This document shows positions 37,119 to 46,531 of a DNA stretch of 64,000 nt, piece by piece; positions within the stretch are counted from its first letter, which is position 1, and each line of letters starts with the position of its first letter. The notes under the pieces were generated by a model. That model saw nothing but the letters and a program-made list of their open reading frames with translations. It ran no database searches and was not told the DNA's origin. This stretch comes from Parasediminibacterium sp051861445. GTDB taxonomy: Bacteria > Bacteroidota > Bacteroidia > Chitinophagales > Chitinophagaceae. Where the stretch lies: contig JBHYCS010000011.1 in NCBI GenBank assembly GCA_051861445.1, positions 1 to 64,000 on the forward strand, given 5' to 3'. The translations under genes were made by a program, and so were the position numbers.

Positions 37119-37844
37119 ATGAAGAAAGTTTTCTTAGTTGCTCTTAGTGCTGTTACTATGCTAAATGTATTTGCACAAGCAAAAAAGCCTGTTGCAAAAG
37201 CTCCTGTAAAACCAATGGCTGCAAAAGCACCCGTTAAGTTATTAAAAAACAATAAAGACAGTGCTAGCTATGCTTTAGGGGCTAGAATTGCACAAAACAT
37301 TAAAGCACAAGGTTTTGATGGGTTAGATTTAGCATTGTTGAATAAAGCAATGAGCGATGTGTTAGGTAATAAAAAATTGGCTATCGGAGATTCTGTTTTA
37401 GATATGTGTATTGGAATGTACCAACAAAAAATACAATCATCTAAATCGGCAGTTGCAAAGGCAGAAGGAAAAATATTTTTAGAAGCCAATGCAAAACGTA
37501 AAGGTGTTGTGGTTTTGCCAAACGGTTTACAATATGAGGTTTTAAAAGCAGGCACTGATACAACAAAACCTGCACTAACAGATAAAGTAAAATGTCATTA
37601 TCATGGTACATTAATCAATGGATTCATTTTTGATAGTTCTGTAGATAGAGGCGAGCCAATTACTTTTCCTTTAAATGGCGTAATTAGAGGTTGGCAAGAA
37701 GCGTTGCAATTAATGACTGTTGGTAGTAAATGGAAGTTATTTATTCCTTCAGATTTGGCTTATGGCGATCAACAAGCGGGTCCTTCAATTGCACCAGGTT
37801 CTACTTTAATTTTTGAAGTTGAATTATTGGCTGTAGAGAAGTAA
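37119..37844 (+). CDS. FKBP-type peptidyl-prolyl isomerase, exported
   Basis: This protein of about 241 residues starts at ATG (MKKVFLVALSAVTMLNVFAQ) with a signal peptide. A KP/AP-rich spacer and an FKBP N-terminal dimerisation segment (about 40-125) come next. The C-terminal FKBP domain has VKCHYHGTLINGFIFDSS, GVIRGWQEALQLM and PGSTLIFEVELL. It is likely a periplasmic folding catalyst like FkpA/Mip. It is the last gene before the operon's terminator. Whether it belongs functionally with arginine synthesis is doubtful. Confidence 0.9.
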   Translation: MKKVFLVALSAVTMLNVFAQAKKPVAKAPVKPMAAKAPVKLLKNNKDSASYALGARIAQNIKAQGFDGLDLALLNKAMSDVLGNKKLAIGDSVLDMCIGMYQQKIQSSKSAVAKAEGKIFLEANAKRKGVVVLPNGLQYEVLKAGTDTTKPALTDKVKCHYHGTLINGFIFDSSVDRGEPITFPLNGVIRGWQEALQLMTVGSKWKLFIPSDLAYGDQQAGPSIAPGSTLIFEVELLAVEK

Positions 37845-37879
37845 CTTCGTAATGTTTTTGATTAAATAATAAATTTTGG

Positions 37880-37913
37880 GCAGATTATTCACTTGTTGGT
37901 AATCTGCTTTTTT
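37880..37913 (+). terminator. Terminator after the FKBP gene
   Basis: GCAGATTA pairs with TAATCTGC around a 12-base loop, followed by six Ts. Confidence 0.88.
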
Positions 37914-37996
37914 ATTGCATTCTATCGTAATAAATTAAAACGCATTCGTATTGCTTTCGATTGATAGCTTTATTTTCGTGGCAAACTAACCATTTT

Positions 37997-39436
37997 ATGG
38001 ATTTAATTATTGAAGGTATTACTAGTTTGTTTCAGTCGTTTCAGCAACAAGCACCCACTCGTATCGAAAAGCTACCTCAAAGTGGTAGTGACAGAATATA
38101 TTTTAGAATTTATTTTTTAGAACAAACATTTATTGCCACCTATAATAACAATGTAAAAGAAAACGAGGCGTTTATAAGCTTTAGCCAACATTTTAAAAAA
38201 GCTCATTTACCTGTACCACAAGTATATTGTGTAAATGCTGAAGGAACAATTTACATTCAAGAAGATATAGGTAATTTTAGCTTATTAAATAAATTGGAAG
38301 AGCATGGAAAAACAGATTATGTATACACTCTTTTCCAAAAAAGTTTGAGCAATTTGGCTAAAATCCAAATTATTGGCGATGCTAATTTCGATTATTCAAA
38401 ATGCCTTACTGCAAAAGAATTTGGCAAACAAGCTATTTTGAGTGATTTGCTATACTTTAAATATTACTTCTTAGATACCCTTCGTTTACCCTACGATAAA
38501 CAGGCATTGATTGACGATTTTGACGCGTTAAGTACTTATTTAACCAAAACAGAAAATAAGTATTTCATGTTTCGAGATTTTCAAAGCAGAAATATTTTGG
38601 TAGAAAATGATGAAGTTTTTTTTATTGATTTTCAAGGTGGTATGAAGGGAGCTTTGCAATACGATGTTGCCAGTATTTTGTGGCAAGCCAAAGCGGAATT
38701 GAATGAAGAATGGAAAGATTCTTTATTGCAATATTACATGGATGAAGCTGACAAATTATTACCCAAACCAATCGATAGAATCACCTTTGAAAGCCAATAC
38801 AATGGTTATGTATTAATTCGTTTGTTGCAAGTTTTAGGTGCTTATGGTTTTAGAGGTTTGTTCGAAAGAAAAGCCCATTTTTTAGCAAGCATTCCATTGG
38901 CTTTACGTAGTGTTCAATTTTTCTTAGAAAATAAACGTATAGGTATTGTTACACCTGAGTTTGATAGATTATTAAAGCTAATGACAAGTGCTGAAATTAT
39001 CGAACGTTTCACACCCATTCAAGCCAATGAAAATACACCCTTAGTAATTGTAATCAACAGCTTTAGTTATAAAAAAGGAATACCTACAGATCCTTCAGAA
39101 AATGGAGGCGGTTACATGTTCGACATGCGTGGAATATTAAACCCAGGTAGATTTGATGATTATAAAAAGTTGAGTGGAAAAGATAAGCCTGTTCAAGATT
39201 TTTTAGAACAGCGAACAAAAATGAACGATTTTTTAAACAGTGTTTGGGATATTGTTGATATAACTGTTGAAAATTATTTACAAAGAGATTTCGAAAATTT
39301 GATGATTAATTTTGGTTGCACAGGTGGACAGCACAGAAGCGTTTATGCAGCAGAACAAACAGCAAGACATTTACGTAATAAATACAAAGTGAAGATAATT
39401 CTTACTCATACTAACGAAGCCAATTGGGTTAGATAA
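37997..39436 (+). CDS. AmgK-like sugar kinase fused to a RapZ C-terminal domain
   Basis: This is a protein of about 479 residues from ATG (MDLIIEG). Residues about 1-330 are an aminoglycoside-phosphotransferase-fold kinase like AmgK, with catalytic loop FRDFQSRN and metal-binding FIDFQGG. Residues about 345-479 match the C-terminal domain of RapZ (INSFSYKKG, FDMRGILNPG, NFGCTGGQHRSV). The RapZ ATPase domain is absent. AmgK phosphorylates MurNAc/GlcNAc at the anomeric carbon in peptidoglycan recycling. In E. coli the RapZ C-terminal domain binds GlcN-6-P and small RNAs. The next gene is MurU-like, which supports the kinase call. The role of the RapZ part here is unknown. Confidence 0.85.
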   Translation: MDLIIEGITSLFQSFQQQAPTRIEKLPQSGSDRIYFRIYFLEQTFIATYNNNVKENEAFISFSQHFKKAHLPVPQVYCVNAEGTIYIQEDIGNFSLLNKLEEHGKTDYVYTLFQKSLSNLAKIQIIGDANFDYSKCLTAKEFGKQAILSDLLYFKYYFLDTLRLPYDKQALIDDFDALSTYLTKTENKYFMFRDFQSRNILVENDEVFFIDFQGGMKGALQYDVASILWQAKAELNEEWKDSLLQYYMDEADKLLPKPIDRITFESQYNGYVLIRLLQVLGAYGFRGLFERKAHFLASIPLALRSVQFFLENKRIGIVTPEFDRLLKLMTSAEIIERFTPIQANENTPLVIVINSFSYKKGIPTDPSENGGGYMFDMRGILNPGRFDDYKKLSGKDKPVQDFLEQRTKMNDFLNSVWDIVDITVENYLQRDFENLMINFGCTGGQHRSVYAAEQTARHLRNKYKVKIILTHTNEANWVR

Positions 39437-39466
39437 ATTGCTTATTTCTAGATTAATTTTTTTTGT

Positions 39467-40201
39467 ATGAAAGCAATGATTTTTGCAGCAGGTTTAGGTA
39501 CAAGATTAAAGCCATTTACCAATCATCATCCTAAAGCTTTGGCAATAGTGAATGGAAAATCTTTGCTACAAAGAAATGTTGAATATTTACAACAGTTTGG
39601 TATTAGTGAAGTATTGGTAAATGTGCATCATTTTGCAGATCAAATTGTTAATGCCGTTGAAGCAAATAACGGTTGGGGAAGCCAAATTACCATTTCTGAT
39701 GAAACCGATGCTGTATTAGAAACAGGTGGTGGACTTAAAAAAGCCGCTTGGTATTTTCAAAACGAATCTAGTTTTGTAGTAATGAATGCCGATATGCTTA
39801 CCAATATGAATCTTGCTGCAATGCAACTACAACATCAGCAGCAAATGCCTTTAGCAACTTTGGCGGTTACAAATAGAGTTAGCAGTCGCTATTTTTTATT
39901 TAATCAACAACAGCAATTGTGTGGTTGGAAAAATACACAAACGAACGAAGAAAAAGGTCCTGTAACCAATTATACCGAAACACAAAAACAAATGCTTTTG
40001 CCCAAAGCATTTAGTGGTATACAAATTTTACAATCATCTATTTTTAATGAGATAATACAAGAAGGTAAGTTTTCTATTGTAGATGTTTATTTACATGTTT
40101 GTAGCAATCATGCCATTACAGCATTCGATCATTCTGAAAGTTTATTGATTGATGTTGGAAAGCCTGAGAATATTATAAAAGCAGAAAGTTTGTTTATGTA
40201 G
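39467..40201 (+). CDS. MurU-like sugar-1-phosphate nucleotidyltransferase
   Basis: This 244-residue nucleotidyltransferase has the signature MIFAAGLGTRLKPFTNHHPK and metal-binding MNADM, with ETGGGLKKA. It most resembles MurU, which makes UDP-MurNAc from MurNAc-1-P. It follows the AmgK-like kinase by 30 bases, matching the AmgK-MurU recycling pair. Mannose-1-P or glucose-1-P transferase activity is the main alternative. Its 3' end overlaps the convergent mgsA by 8 bases. Confidence 0.85.
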   Translation: MKAMIFAAGLGTRLKPFTNHHPKALAIVNGKSLLQRNVEYLQQFGISEVLVNVHHFADQIVNAVEANNGWGSQITISDETDAVLETGGGLKKAAWYFQNESSFVVMNADMLTNMNLAAMQLQHQQQMPLATLAVTNRVSSRYFLFNQQQQLCGWKNTQTNEEKGPVTNYTETQKQMLLPKAFSGIQILQSSIFNEIIQEGKFSIVDVYLHVCSNHAITAFDHSESLLIDVGKPENIIKAESLFM

Positions 40202-40652
40202 TAATATTTCTTTTTAAATAAGTAGAATAATCTGGAATAATTGCTTCGTATTCTTCATGCATAAATGGTGAAGTGATGATAAAATCAGCTGTTGAGCGGT
40301 CACAAGCCATAGGAATGTTCCAAACTGCACACAAACGCAGCAACGCTTTTACATCAGTGTCATGTGGTTGTGCTTCCATAGGATCCCAAAAAAATATAAC
40401 TACATCAATATCACCTGTAGCAATTAAACTGCCTATTTGCTGATCTCCACCTAATGGGCCACTAAAAAACTTTTTTACAGGTCTATCTAACGATTCTTCT
40501 ACCAATTTTCCTGTAGTTCCGGTGGCAAACAATTCATGTTTTGCTAAAGTTTCTCTGTTAAAATAAGCCCACTCTACCATGTCTTGTTTTTTATGGTCGT
40601 GTGCAATCAGTGCAATTCGTTTTCTACTTTGTAAAATTTTAGATGTATTCAT
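40194..40652 (-). CDS. mgsA: Methylglyoxal synthase
   Basis: This protein of about 152 residues starts at ATG (MNTSKILQSRKRIALIAHDHKK). A longer frame upstream is hydrophobic and unlikely. Conserved residues include ATGTTG, GPLGGDQQIG, the catalytic Asp in FFWDPMEAQPHDTDV, and CDRSTADF. It converts dihydroxyacetone phosphate to methylglyoxal, relieving sugar-phosphate stress. It stands alone. Confidence 0.93.
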   Translation of the reverse strand: MNTSKILQSRKRIALIAHDHKKQDMVEWAYFNRETLAKHELFATGTTGKLVEESLDRPVKKFFSGPLGGDQQIGSLIATGDIDVVIFFWDPMEAQPHDTDVKALLRLCAVWNIPMACDRSTADFIITSPFMHEEYEAIIPDYSTYLKRNITT

Positions 40653-40782
40653 AATAATGTAGATAATTATCGAAAATATTAATTCTACATTATAAATTGT
40701 ATTAAATTGCCTCAATAACTTAAATATGCATATTTTTAGTTACTAACCCATTGCTAAGTGCAAAATCTAAATAGCCTACATC

Positions 40783-41196
40783 ATGAGTACCGAAACAACC
40801 TTGCCAACTAAAATTAAAATTATGGTGATTGAAGACAATGCTCCTATGCAGTTGGTATTGAGTCATCATTTAAAAGAAAAGTTCGAAGTATCGATGTTTA
40901 ATGATGGTTTTGAAGCAATGACTTATTTGCATGAAGGCAATTTAACCGATATTATTATTTCCGATTTAAATACACCTCGTATGACGGGCTACGAATTAAT
41001 AGACCAACTACGAGCAAGTGGATTTTTTAGTTCTATTCCTATTATTGTTTTATCTGGTGAAGAAAGCACAGAAACTAGAATTAAATGTTTAGAAGCTGGT
41101 GCAGATGATTATTTAGTAAAACCTTTTAATCCAAGAGAACTACTAGCAAGGTTAAACGCTATTTTAAGAAGAACAGGTAAAGTTTCATCTAACTAA
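40783..41196 (+). CDS. Stand-alone receiver-domain response regulator
   Basis: This 137-residue protein is a single receiver domain. Acidic pair ED is near residue 17, the phospho-acceptor is in IISDLNTPRMTGYE, and the conserved Lys is in LVKPFNP. There is no output domain. It lies 17 bases upstream of a receiver/sugar-transferase fusion on the same strand, so it may act with it, for example by receiver-receiver contact. Its kinase partner is not adjacent. Confidence 0.88.
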   Translation: MSTETTLPTKIKIMVIEDNAPMQLVLSHHLKEKFEVSMFNDGFEAMTYLHEGNLTDIIISDLNTPRMTGYELIDQLRASGFFSSIPIIVLSGEESTETRIKCLEAGADDYLVKPFNPRELLARLNAILRRTGKVSSN

Positions 41197-41212
41197 TTGC
41201 TTATACATTTTT

Positions 41213-42396
41213 ATGGCTAATACCAATACTACCTATATAGCATTAATTGATGTTCCCATTGCTACTCAAAAAGCATTGCAACAATGCAATTTTGGAACAC
41301 ATCAATTTATTTCTTTTTCTAGTGGAGTAGAAATGTTTTCAAAATGGGAAAGAGAGCATTTACAAATAAAAGCTGTAATTGTAGAAGCAGAAATTATGGG
41401 ACCAAATGGTGTTCCACTGTTACAAGCATTACAACTGAAAAAGTTTACAAACGTTCCTTATTTTATTCTTACCAATAATGTTGTGGGCAATCCATTGCAA
41501 GTTGCTTTAAAATTTGGCGTTGCCGATGTATTTAAGCTACCTATTAAACCGCAAGTATTAACTACAAGAATAAATTTTTTAATTGAACATTGGTACGAAT
41601 TGCAAAAAGGCGATAAAACAGCAGCTATTTCTTCGTTTAAAACACCTACTATTAAACGAATTTTTGATGTTTGTTTTGCAGGAACAGCTTTGCTTTTGTT
41701 ATCACCTTTATTTTTATTGGTTATTATTTTATTGAAATTAGAATCGAATGGTCCTGCATTTTATTATTCGTTAAGAGTTGGTACAGGCTACAAAATTTTC
41801 AAATTTTTTAAGTTTAGATCTATGTACGTAAACGCAGATAAGCGTTTAAAAGATTTGAAACATTTAAACCAATATGCACCTGAAGTAGCTGCAGAAGAAG
41901 TAGTTACCAACACTTTATTGTTGTGTGATGAATGTATGCGAAAAGGAACAGGCTGTCAAGCTCCGTTTTTTGCCGACGATAATAAATGGTGCGAAAAACA
42001 ATTTAACGATTACAAAAAAGCAAATGCTGGTTCTGCTTTCTTTAAACTAAAAGATGATCCTAGAATTACCAAAGTGGGTAAGGTTTTAAGAAATACAAGT
42101 ATTGATGAATTACCTCAATTATGGAATGTAATTATTGGTGATATGAGTATTGTTGGAAACAGACCTTTACCTTATATGAAGCAGAAAAACTAACTACAGA
42201 TAGATATTCTTTGCGTTTTATGGCTCCTGCAGGTATTACAGGTTTATGGCAAGTTGAAAAAAGAGGAAAAGGAGAAATGAGTGAAGATGAGCGTTTAATG
42301 CTAGATAATAAATACGCTCAAAACCACAGTTTTGCCAACGATATTCGTTTAATTCTTCGAACAATTCCAGCATTGTTTCAAAAAGAAAATGTGTAA
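41213..42396 (+). pseudogene. Degenerate-receiver/bacterial sugar transferase fusion with a one-base frameshift
   Basis: The first frame (41213-42193) has a receiver-like domain (about 1-130) in which the phospho-acceptor aligns with Glu (IVEAEIMGPNG). A bacterial sugar transferase of the WbaP/WcaJ type then has one membrane helix (about 150-173), FKFRSMYVNADK and a four-Cys insert (CDEC, CQAP, WCEK). After GNRPLP the frame is lost near 42171-42174. The conserved ending LYEAEKLTTDRYSLRFMAPAG continues in the -1 frame to 42396. One missing T explains it. If intact, it would load a sugar phosphate onto undecaprenyl phosphate for surface polysaccharide. Confidence 0.8.
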
Positions 42397-42403
42397 ACTG
42401 GTT

Positions 42404-43021
42404 CTATACTCTTACCCAATCTTTTTGTTCAAAACTATATTGTTTAATCACTTTTGCAGGATTACCTACAGCAACAGAATAAGGTGGAATATCTTTTGTA
42501 ACAACTGCACCTGCTGCAACAACACTGTGTTTACCAACCGTTACACCTGCTGTTAAAACTACATTTGCTGCAATCCAACATTCGTCTTCAATGGTAATGG
42601 TAGCAGTTATAGTTGGTTGTGCATGAATAGGTTTGTCTATATCTGTATATAAATGATTTAATCCACTTGCAACAATATTTTGAGCCATAATAACATTGTT
42701 GCCAATTGTTACAGGACCAATAATGGTATTTCCCATTCCAACCAAACTATTGTTGCCAATAACTACATCACCAACACCATTGTTAATGGTACAAAAATCT
42801 TCAATGGTACTATTTTCTCCCAAAATAAACTGGTTAAATGGCAAAACATCCATACGAGTTCTCCAACGAACAGTAGAACCTTTTTTTCGTTGGTGAATAA
42901 ATGGATTTACAAACCATTTTACCCAAAGTCTAGGTCTTGCTTCTCCTGAAGGAATCAGCATCCAATGAATGAATTGTTTAAGTTTTGGATTGTTTTTTAA
43001 GGATTCTTTAATCGATGACAT
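42404..43021 (-). CDS. Left-handed beta-helix acyltransferase
   Basis: This 205-residue protein has hexapeptide repeats (IGNNSLVGMGNTIIGPVTIGNN, INNGVGDVVIGN) and GAVVTKDIPPYSVAVGNPAKVIK, the standard end of WcaF/CysE-like O-acetyltransferases. The catalytic His is likely in GLNHLYT. It probably acetylates a sugar in cell-surface glycan. It is convergent with the frameshifted sugar transferase at a distance of 7 bases, so the two may share a polysaccharide role, but they are not co-transcribed. Confidence 0.87.
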   Translation of the reverse strand: MSSIKESLKNNPKLKQFIHWMLIPSGEARPRLWVKWFVNPFIHQRKKGSTVRWRTRMDVLPFNQFILGENSTIEDFCTINNGVGDVVIGNNSLVGMGNTIIGPVTIGNNVIMAQNIVASGLNHLYTDIDKPIHAQPTITATITIEDECWIAANVVLTAGVTVGKHSVVAAGAVVTKDIPPYSVAVGNPAKVIKQYSFEQKDWVRV

Positions 43022-43290
43022 GCTAATTTTTTTAATAAATAAATAGCGTTTATTTATTGTAAATCTTTTTTAGATGATGGTTGTAGAATTGAAAATACTG
43101 TTTTTAGCCGAATTGTTATTGGCTTTTTTAAAATGCAAAGGTTGTTTTTCTTTGGGTTTGGTTTTAATTCAGGCATAAATAATTCACACAATAACAACAT
43201 TGCTTTGTTTACGTATAAAATGCAACATAAGGTTGTAGGCAATGTTAACAATTTACAGTAGGTTTGTTGCCACAGATAAAATTTTTTGGA

Positions 43291-44406
43291 ATGAAGTTTA
43301 TTGTATCGTCTTCGTCTTTATTAAAACACCTTCAACAAATTAGCGGTGTTATCAACGCAAATACTGTATTGCCAATTTTGGAAGATTTTCTTTTTGAAAT
43401 CAATGAAAAGAAACTCAGTATTGTAGCTACCGATTTAGAAACGGTAATGCGTGTGCAAATGGATGTTGAAAGCAAAACCGATGGTAGAGTTTGTATTCCT
43501 GCCAAAATTTTAATTGATTCACTTAAAAATATACCTGAGCAGCCATTAACTTTTAATATTGATAAAAATTTTGCTGTAGAAATTACTAGTGACAATGGTA
43601 AGTATAAAGTGCCAGGAGAAAACCCTGATAATTTTCCGAAAGAACCAGCTTCAGATGATGCAACTGGCTTTACTATGAAAAGCGGTGCTTTAGTTACTGC
43701 AATTAATAAAACCTTATTTGCCGTAAGCAACGACGATTTAAGACCTGCAATGACGGGTGTTTATTTTGAATTGAGTAAAGATGGGGTTCAATTTGTTGCT
43801 ACAGATGCTCACCGTTTAGTAAGATATAAGCGTACTGATACTTTCGCTACTAAAACCGATAGTTTTATTGTGCCTAAAAAGCCATTAAACCTATTAAGAA
43901 ATGCTTTGCCAGATAATGATGATGAAATTACAGTAAGCTATAATAGCAATCATTTATTCATTCATCATGGTGATGTAAAAATGATTTGTAGATTAATTGA
44001 TGCTCGTTTTCCTGATTATAGAGTAGTAATTCCTGCTGAAAATCCTTACAAATTGGTGGTTACAAAAGCCGATTTTCAAAGTGCATTACGCCGTGTAAGT
44101 ATTTTTAGTAATAAAAGTACCAATCAAGTTGCTTTAAGTATTACTGGCAGCGAATTAAACATGATTGCTCAAGATGTAGATTTTAGCTTTGAAGGAAATG
44201 AAAGAATGAGTTGCCAATACGATGGCGAAGATTTACAAATAGCTTTCAATGCCAAATTTTTAATTGAAATGTTGAATGCTGCTGATACAACTGAAGTGTG
44301 TTTAGAATTATCTACACCTACAAAAGCAGGATTAATAAAACCAAGTGAACAAGCTGAAGGCGAAGATTTATTGATGTTGGTAATGCCATTAATGCTGAAC
44401 AACTAA
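43291..44406 (+). CDS. dnaN: DNA polymerase III beta sliding clamp
   Basis: This protein of about 371 residues starts at ATG (MKFIVSSSSLLKHLQQISG). A TTG 27 bases upstream is not needed. Three clamp domains are evident, with GVINANTVLPILEDF, DDLRPAMTGVYFE, ATDAHRLVRYK and the final LVMPLMLNN. It forms the ring that tethers DNA polymerase III. It is away from dnaA here; no dnaA boxes or origin-like region were noted nearby. Confidence 0.96.
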   Translation: MKFIVSSSSLLKHLQQISGVINANTVLPILEDFLFEINEKKLSIVATDLETVMRVQMDVESKTDGRVCIPAKILIDSLKNIPEQPLTFNIDKNFAVEITSDNGKYKVPGENPDNFPKEPASDDATGFTMKSGALVTAINKTLFAVSNDDLRPAMTGVYFELSKDGVQFVATDAHRLVRYKRTDTFATKTDSFIVPKKPLNLLRNALPDNDDEITVSYNSNHLFIHHGDVKMICRLIDARFPDYRVVIPAENPYKLVVTKADFQSALRRVSIFSNKSTNQVALSITGSELNMIAQDVDFSFEGNERMSCQYDGEDLQIAFNAKFLIEMLNAADTTEVCLELSTPTKAGLIKPSEQAEGEDLLMLVMPLMLNN

Positions 44407-44423
44407 TTAATATAAACGTTTTA

Positions 44424-44461
44424 AAAAAGTGTCTATTGTATGTGCAATAGGCACTTTTTTT
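44424..44461 (+). terminator. Terminator of dnaN
   Basis: AAAGTGTCTATTG pairs with CAATAGGCACTTT (one G-T pair), followed by a T-run. Confidence 0.9.
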
Positions 44462-44539
44462 ATGCTATCAAGTATACAGATGTTCTGCTTTTTTAAATAA
44501 TTGGTATATTTATTTTAAGTTATTATTCAATTACTTGCC

Positions 44540-45370
44540 ATGCTACAACAATTAATACAACATTTTCAAACGCTAGAACAACGCCCTTTTGAACGAGCAG
44601 CCTATATTGTAATCGGCATGTTAGTTTTATGGATTATAGAAGGAAGTATTCCTTTTATTTCTCTACGATATAAACAATCTAAACTAAAACATGCATTGGT
44701 TAATCTTGGTTTTACAGCCATACATTTAGCCTTACATACAGTGTTTGCAATTATAATTATTGCCATTAGTAATTGGTGTTCACAGCACACATTTGGGGTG
44801 GTTTATTGGCTAAAAGCTTCTCCCATTTTCACCATACTCATGAGTATTTTAGTAATCGACTTTTTTGTTGGTTGGTTAATTCATATGCTAGAACATAAAA
44901 TACCATTTATGTGGCATTTTCATGTAATTCATCATGCAGATAACAATGTAGATGTTACCACAGGTTTAAGGCATCATCCTGTAGAAAGTGTGTTTAGAGC
45001 AATTTTTATTTTTGCAGGTGTTTGGCTTTCCGGTGCTCCTATGTATGCAGTAATGATGTATCAAACTGTTTTGGTATTTGCAACAGCATTTACTCATGCC
45101 AATATATCTTTGCCTGTATGGATAGAAAAATGGTTAAGTTACATTATTGTTTCGCCAGCAATGCATAAAGTACATCATCATTATAAACAACCTTTTACCG
45201 ATAGTAATTATGGAGCTGTATTCGCTATTTGGGATAGAATTTTTGGCACTTGGATGCATTTAGATAAACAACAAATTCAGTATGGTTTAGATAGATATTA
45301 TGCAAATGAAAAAGACGAAGAATTTGTTTCATTATTAAAATATCCATTTACAAAACATATAACAGAATGA
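44540..45370 (+). CDS. Sterol desaturase/fatty-acid hydroxylase family membrane protein
   Basis: This 276-residue membrane protein has about four hydrophobic segments. It carries the di-iron histidine clusters HMLEHKIPFMWHFHVIHH, LRHHPVES and HKVHHHYK. This is the stand-alone form of the family, in contrast to the fused form at 14467. It probably hydroxylates or desaturates a lipid chain. Its stop overlaps the start of the next membrane protein (ATGA), so the two form an operon. Confidence 0.88.
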   Translation: MLQQLIQHFQTLEQRPFERAAYIVIGMLVLWIIEGSIPFISLRYKQSKLKHALVNLGFTAIHLALHTVFAIIIIAISNWCSQHTFGVVYWLKASPIFTILMSILVIDFFVGWLIHMLEHKIPFMWHFHVIHHADNNVDVTTGLRHHPVESVFRAIFIFAGVWLSGAPMYAVMMYQTVLVFATAFTHANISLPVWIEKWLSYIIVSPAMHKVHHHYKQPFTDSNYGAVFAIWDRIFGTWMHLDKQQIQYGLDRYYANEKDEEFVSLLKYPFTKHITE

Positions 45371-45780
45371 ACATTTTTGAATGGCTAATTGAACGAAGAA
45401 AACCGAATGCAGTTGGTAAATTAAGTACAGATGATTTAGATGAATATACCAATAGTGATATTTCTTTTTTCTGGCAAATAATTATAATAATTTTAGGAGT
45501 TTGTGGAATAGCTTTTATTATATGGCTAGTATTTATAGAAAATAGTATTGCACATTCTTGGCAGCTACTAATTGGTATTGTAGTTTATTTATTCGTAGCT
45601 AGATTTATTACTGCAAAACCCAATATGCGTAATCTTGGATTGTTTGGTGGATTAATGAATCATCCATTTAGATATACCGATAATTTAAATAGAATGTTGT
45701 TTTTTATACAAACCATATTAATGCCGGGTAAAATTATTATAGCATCAATCTATATTCTTCTAAAATATTTAAAACGATAA
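45367..45780 (+). CDS. Small membrane protein of unknown function
   Basis: This 137-residue protein has two strong membrane helices (about 38-60 and 68-88) and a third hydrophobic segment near 113-133, with a cytoplasmic-looking charged N-terminus. It overlaps the preceding hydroxylase-family gene by four bases and so is translationally coupled to it. No family was recognised. A helper or lipid-handling partner of the hydroxylase is a reasonable guess. Confidence 0.75.
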   Translation: MNIFEWLIERRKPNAVGKLSTDDLDEYTNSDISFFWQIIIIILGVCGIAFIIWLVFIENSIAHSWQLLIGIVVYLFVARFITAKPNMRNLGLFGGLMNHPFRYTDNLNRMLFFIQTILMPGKIIIASIYILLKYLKR

Positions 45781-45808
45781 ATCTTCATATTTGCAATAAA
45801 TTTAGGTA

Positions 45809-46531
45809 ATGAAGATAGTAGCAATGATTCCTGCACGTTATGCAGCCACTCGTTTTCCTGCAAAATTAATGCAACAGCTTGGCAACAAAACCGTTATAAG
45901 ACATACACATGATAATACGTTTGCTACAGGTTTATTTGATGATGTTTTTGTAGTTACCGATAGTGAAATTATTTACGATGAAATTACAAACAATGGTGGC
46001 AAAGCAGTCATGAGCAAAAGTGTGCATGAAAGCGGAAGCGATAGAATTGCAGAAGCGGCTTTAGCGATGGATGTAGATGTAATTGTAAATGTGCAAGGTG
46101 ATGAACCTTTTGTGAAAAAAGAACCACTTGAAAAATTATTGCAAGTATTTGAAGCAGAGGGAAGCACTGTACAAGTTGCATCTTTAATGCAAGTATTAAC
46201 AGATGAAAAAGCTATCAATGATCCAAATTATGTAAAAGTGGCTGTTGATAGAAATATGTATGCATTACTGTTTAGTCGCTCTCCTATACCTTATCATCGA
46301 GATAAGAATCTATCTGCTACTTATTACGAACATATTGGTGTTTATGCTTTTCGTAAAAATGCATTGTTGCAATTTACCAATTGGAGTATGACGCCGTTAG
46401 AGTCTTTAGAAAAAATTGAATGTTTGCGTTATTTAGAAAATGGTGTTCCACTTAAAATGGTAGTAACAGATTATATGGGCGTAGAAATTGATACACCTGA
46501 AGATTTGGAGAAAGCAGCAGCTTATTTATAG
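45809..46531 (+). CDS. kdsB: 3-deoxy-manno-octulosonate cytidylyltransferase
   Basis: This 240-residue enzyme has MIPARYAATRFPAKLM, VQGDEPFV and YEHIGVYAFRK, with GVEIDTPEDLEKA at the end. It activates Kdo with CTP for lipopolysaccharide inner core synthesis. A KdnB-like Kdo 8-oxidase lies 8 kb away (54687). The substrate could therefore be 8-amino-Kdo, as for the Shewanella homologue; this is inference. Confidence 0.94.
   Translation: MKIVAMIPARYAATRFPAKLMQQLGNKTVIRHTHDNTFATGLFDDVFVVTDSEIIYDEITNNGGKAVMSKSVHESGSDRIAEAALAMDVDVIVNVQGDEPFVKKEPLEKLLQVFEAEGSTVQVASLMQVLTDEKAINDPNYVKVAVDRNMYALLFSRSPIPYHRDKNLSATYYEHIGVYAFRKNALLQFTNWSMTPLESLEKIECLRYLENGVPLKMVVTDYMGVEIDTPEDLEKAAAYL

Noticed and set aside
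42160..42200. Programmed -1 frameshift at GAAAAAC in the sugar transferase
   Set aside because: Not accepted as the main reading: conserved residues are already in the -1 frame upstream of the slip site, so a one-base deletion fits better.
43054..43251. 65-codon frame before dnaN
   Set aside because: No family, poor start context and opposite to the dnaN promoter region.
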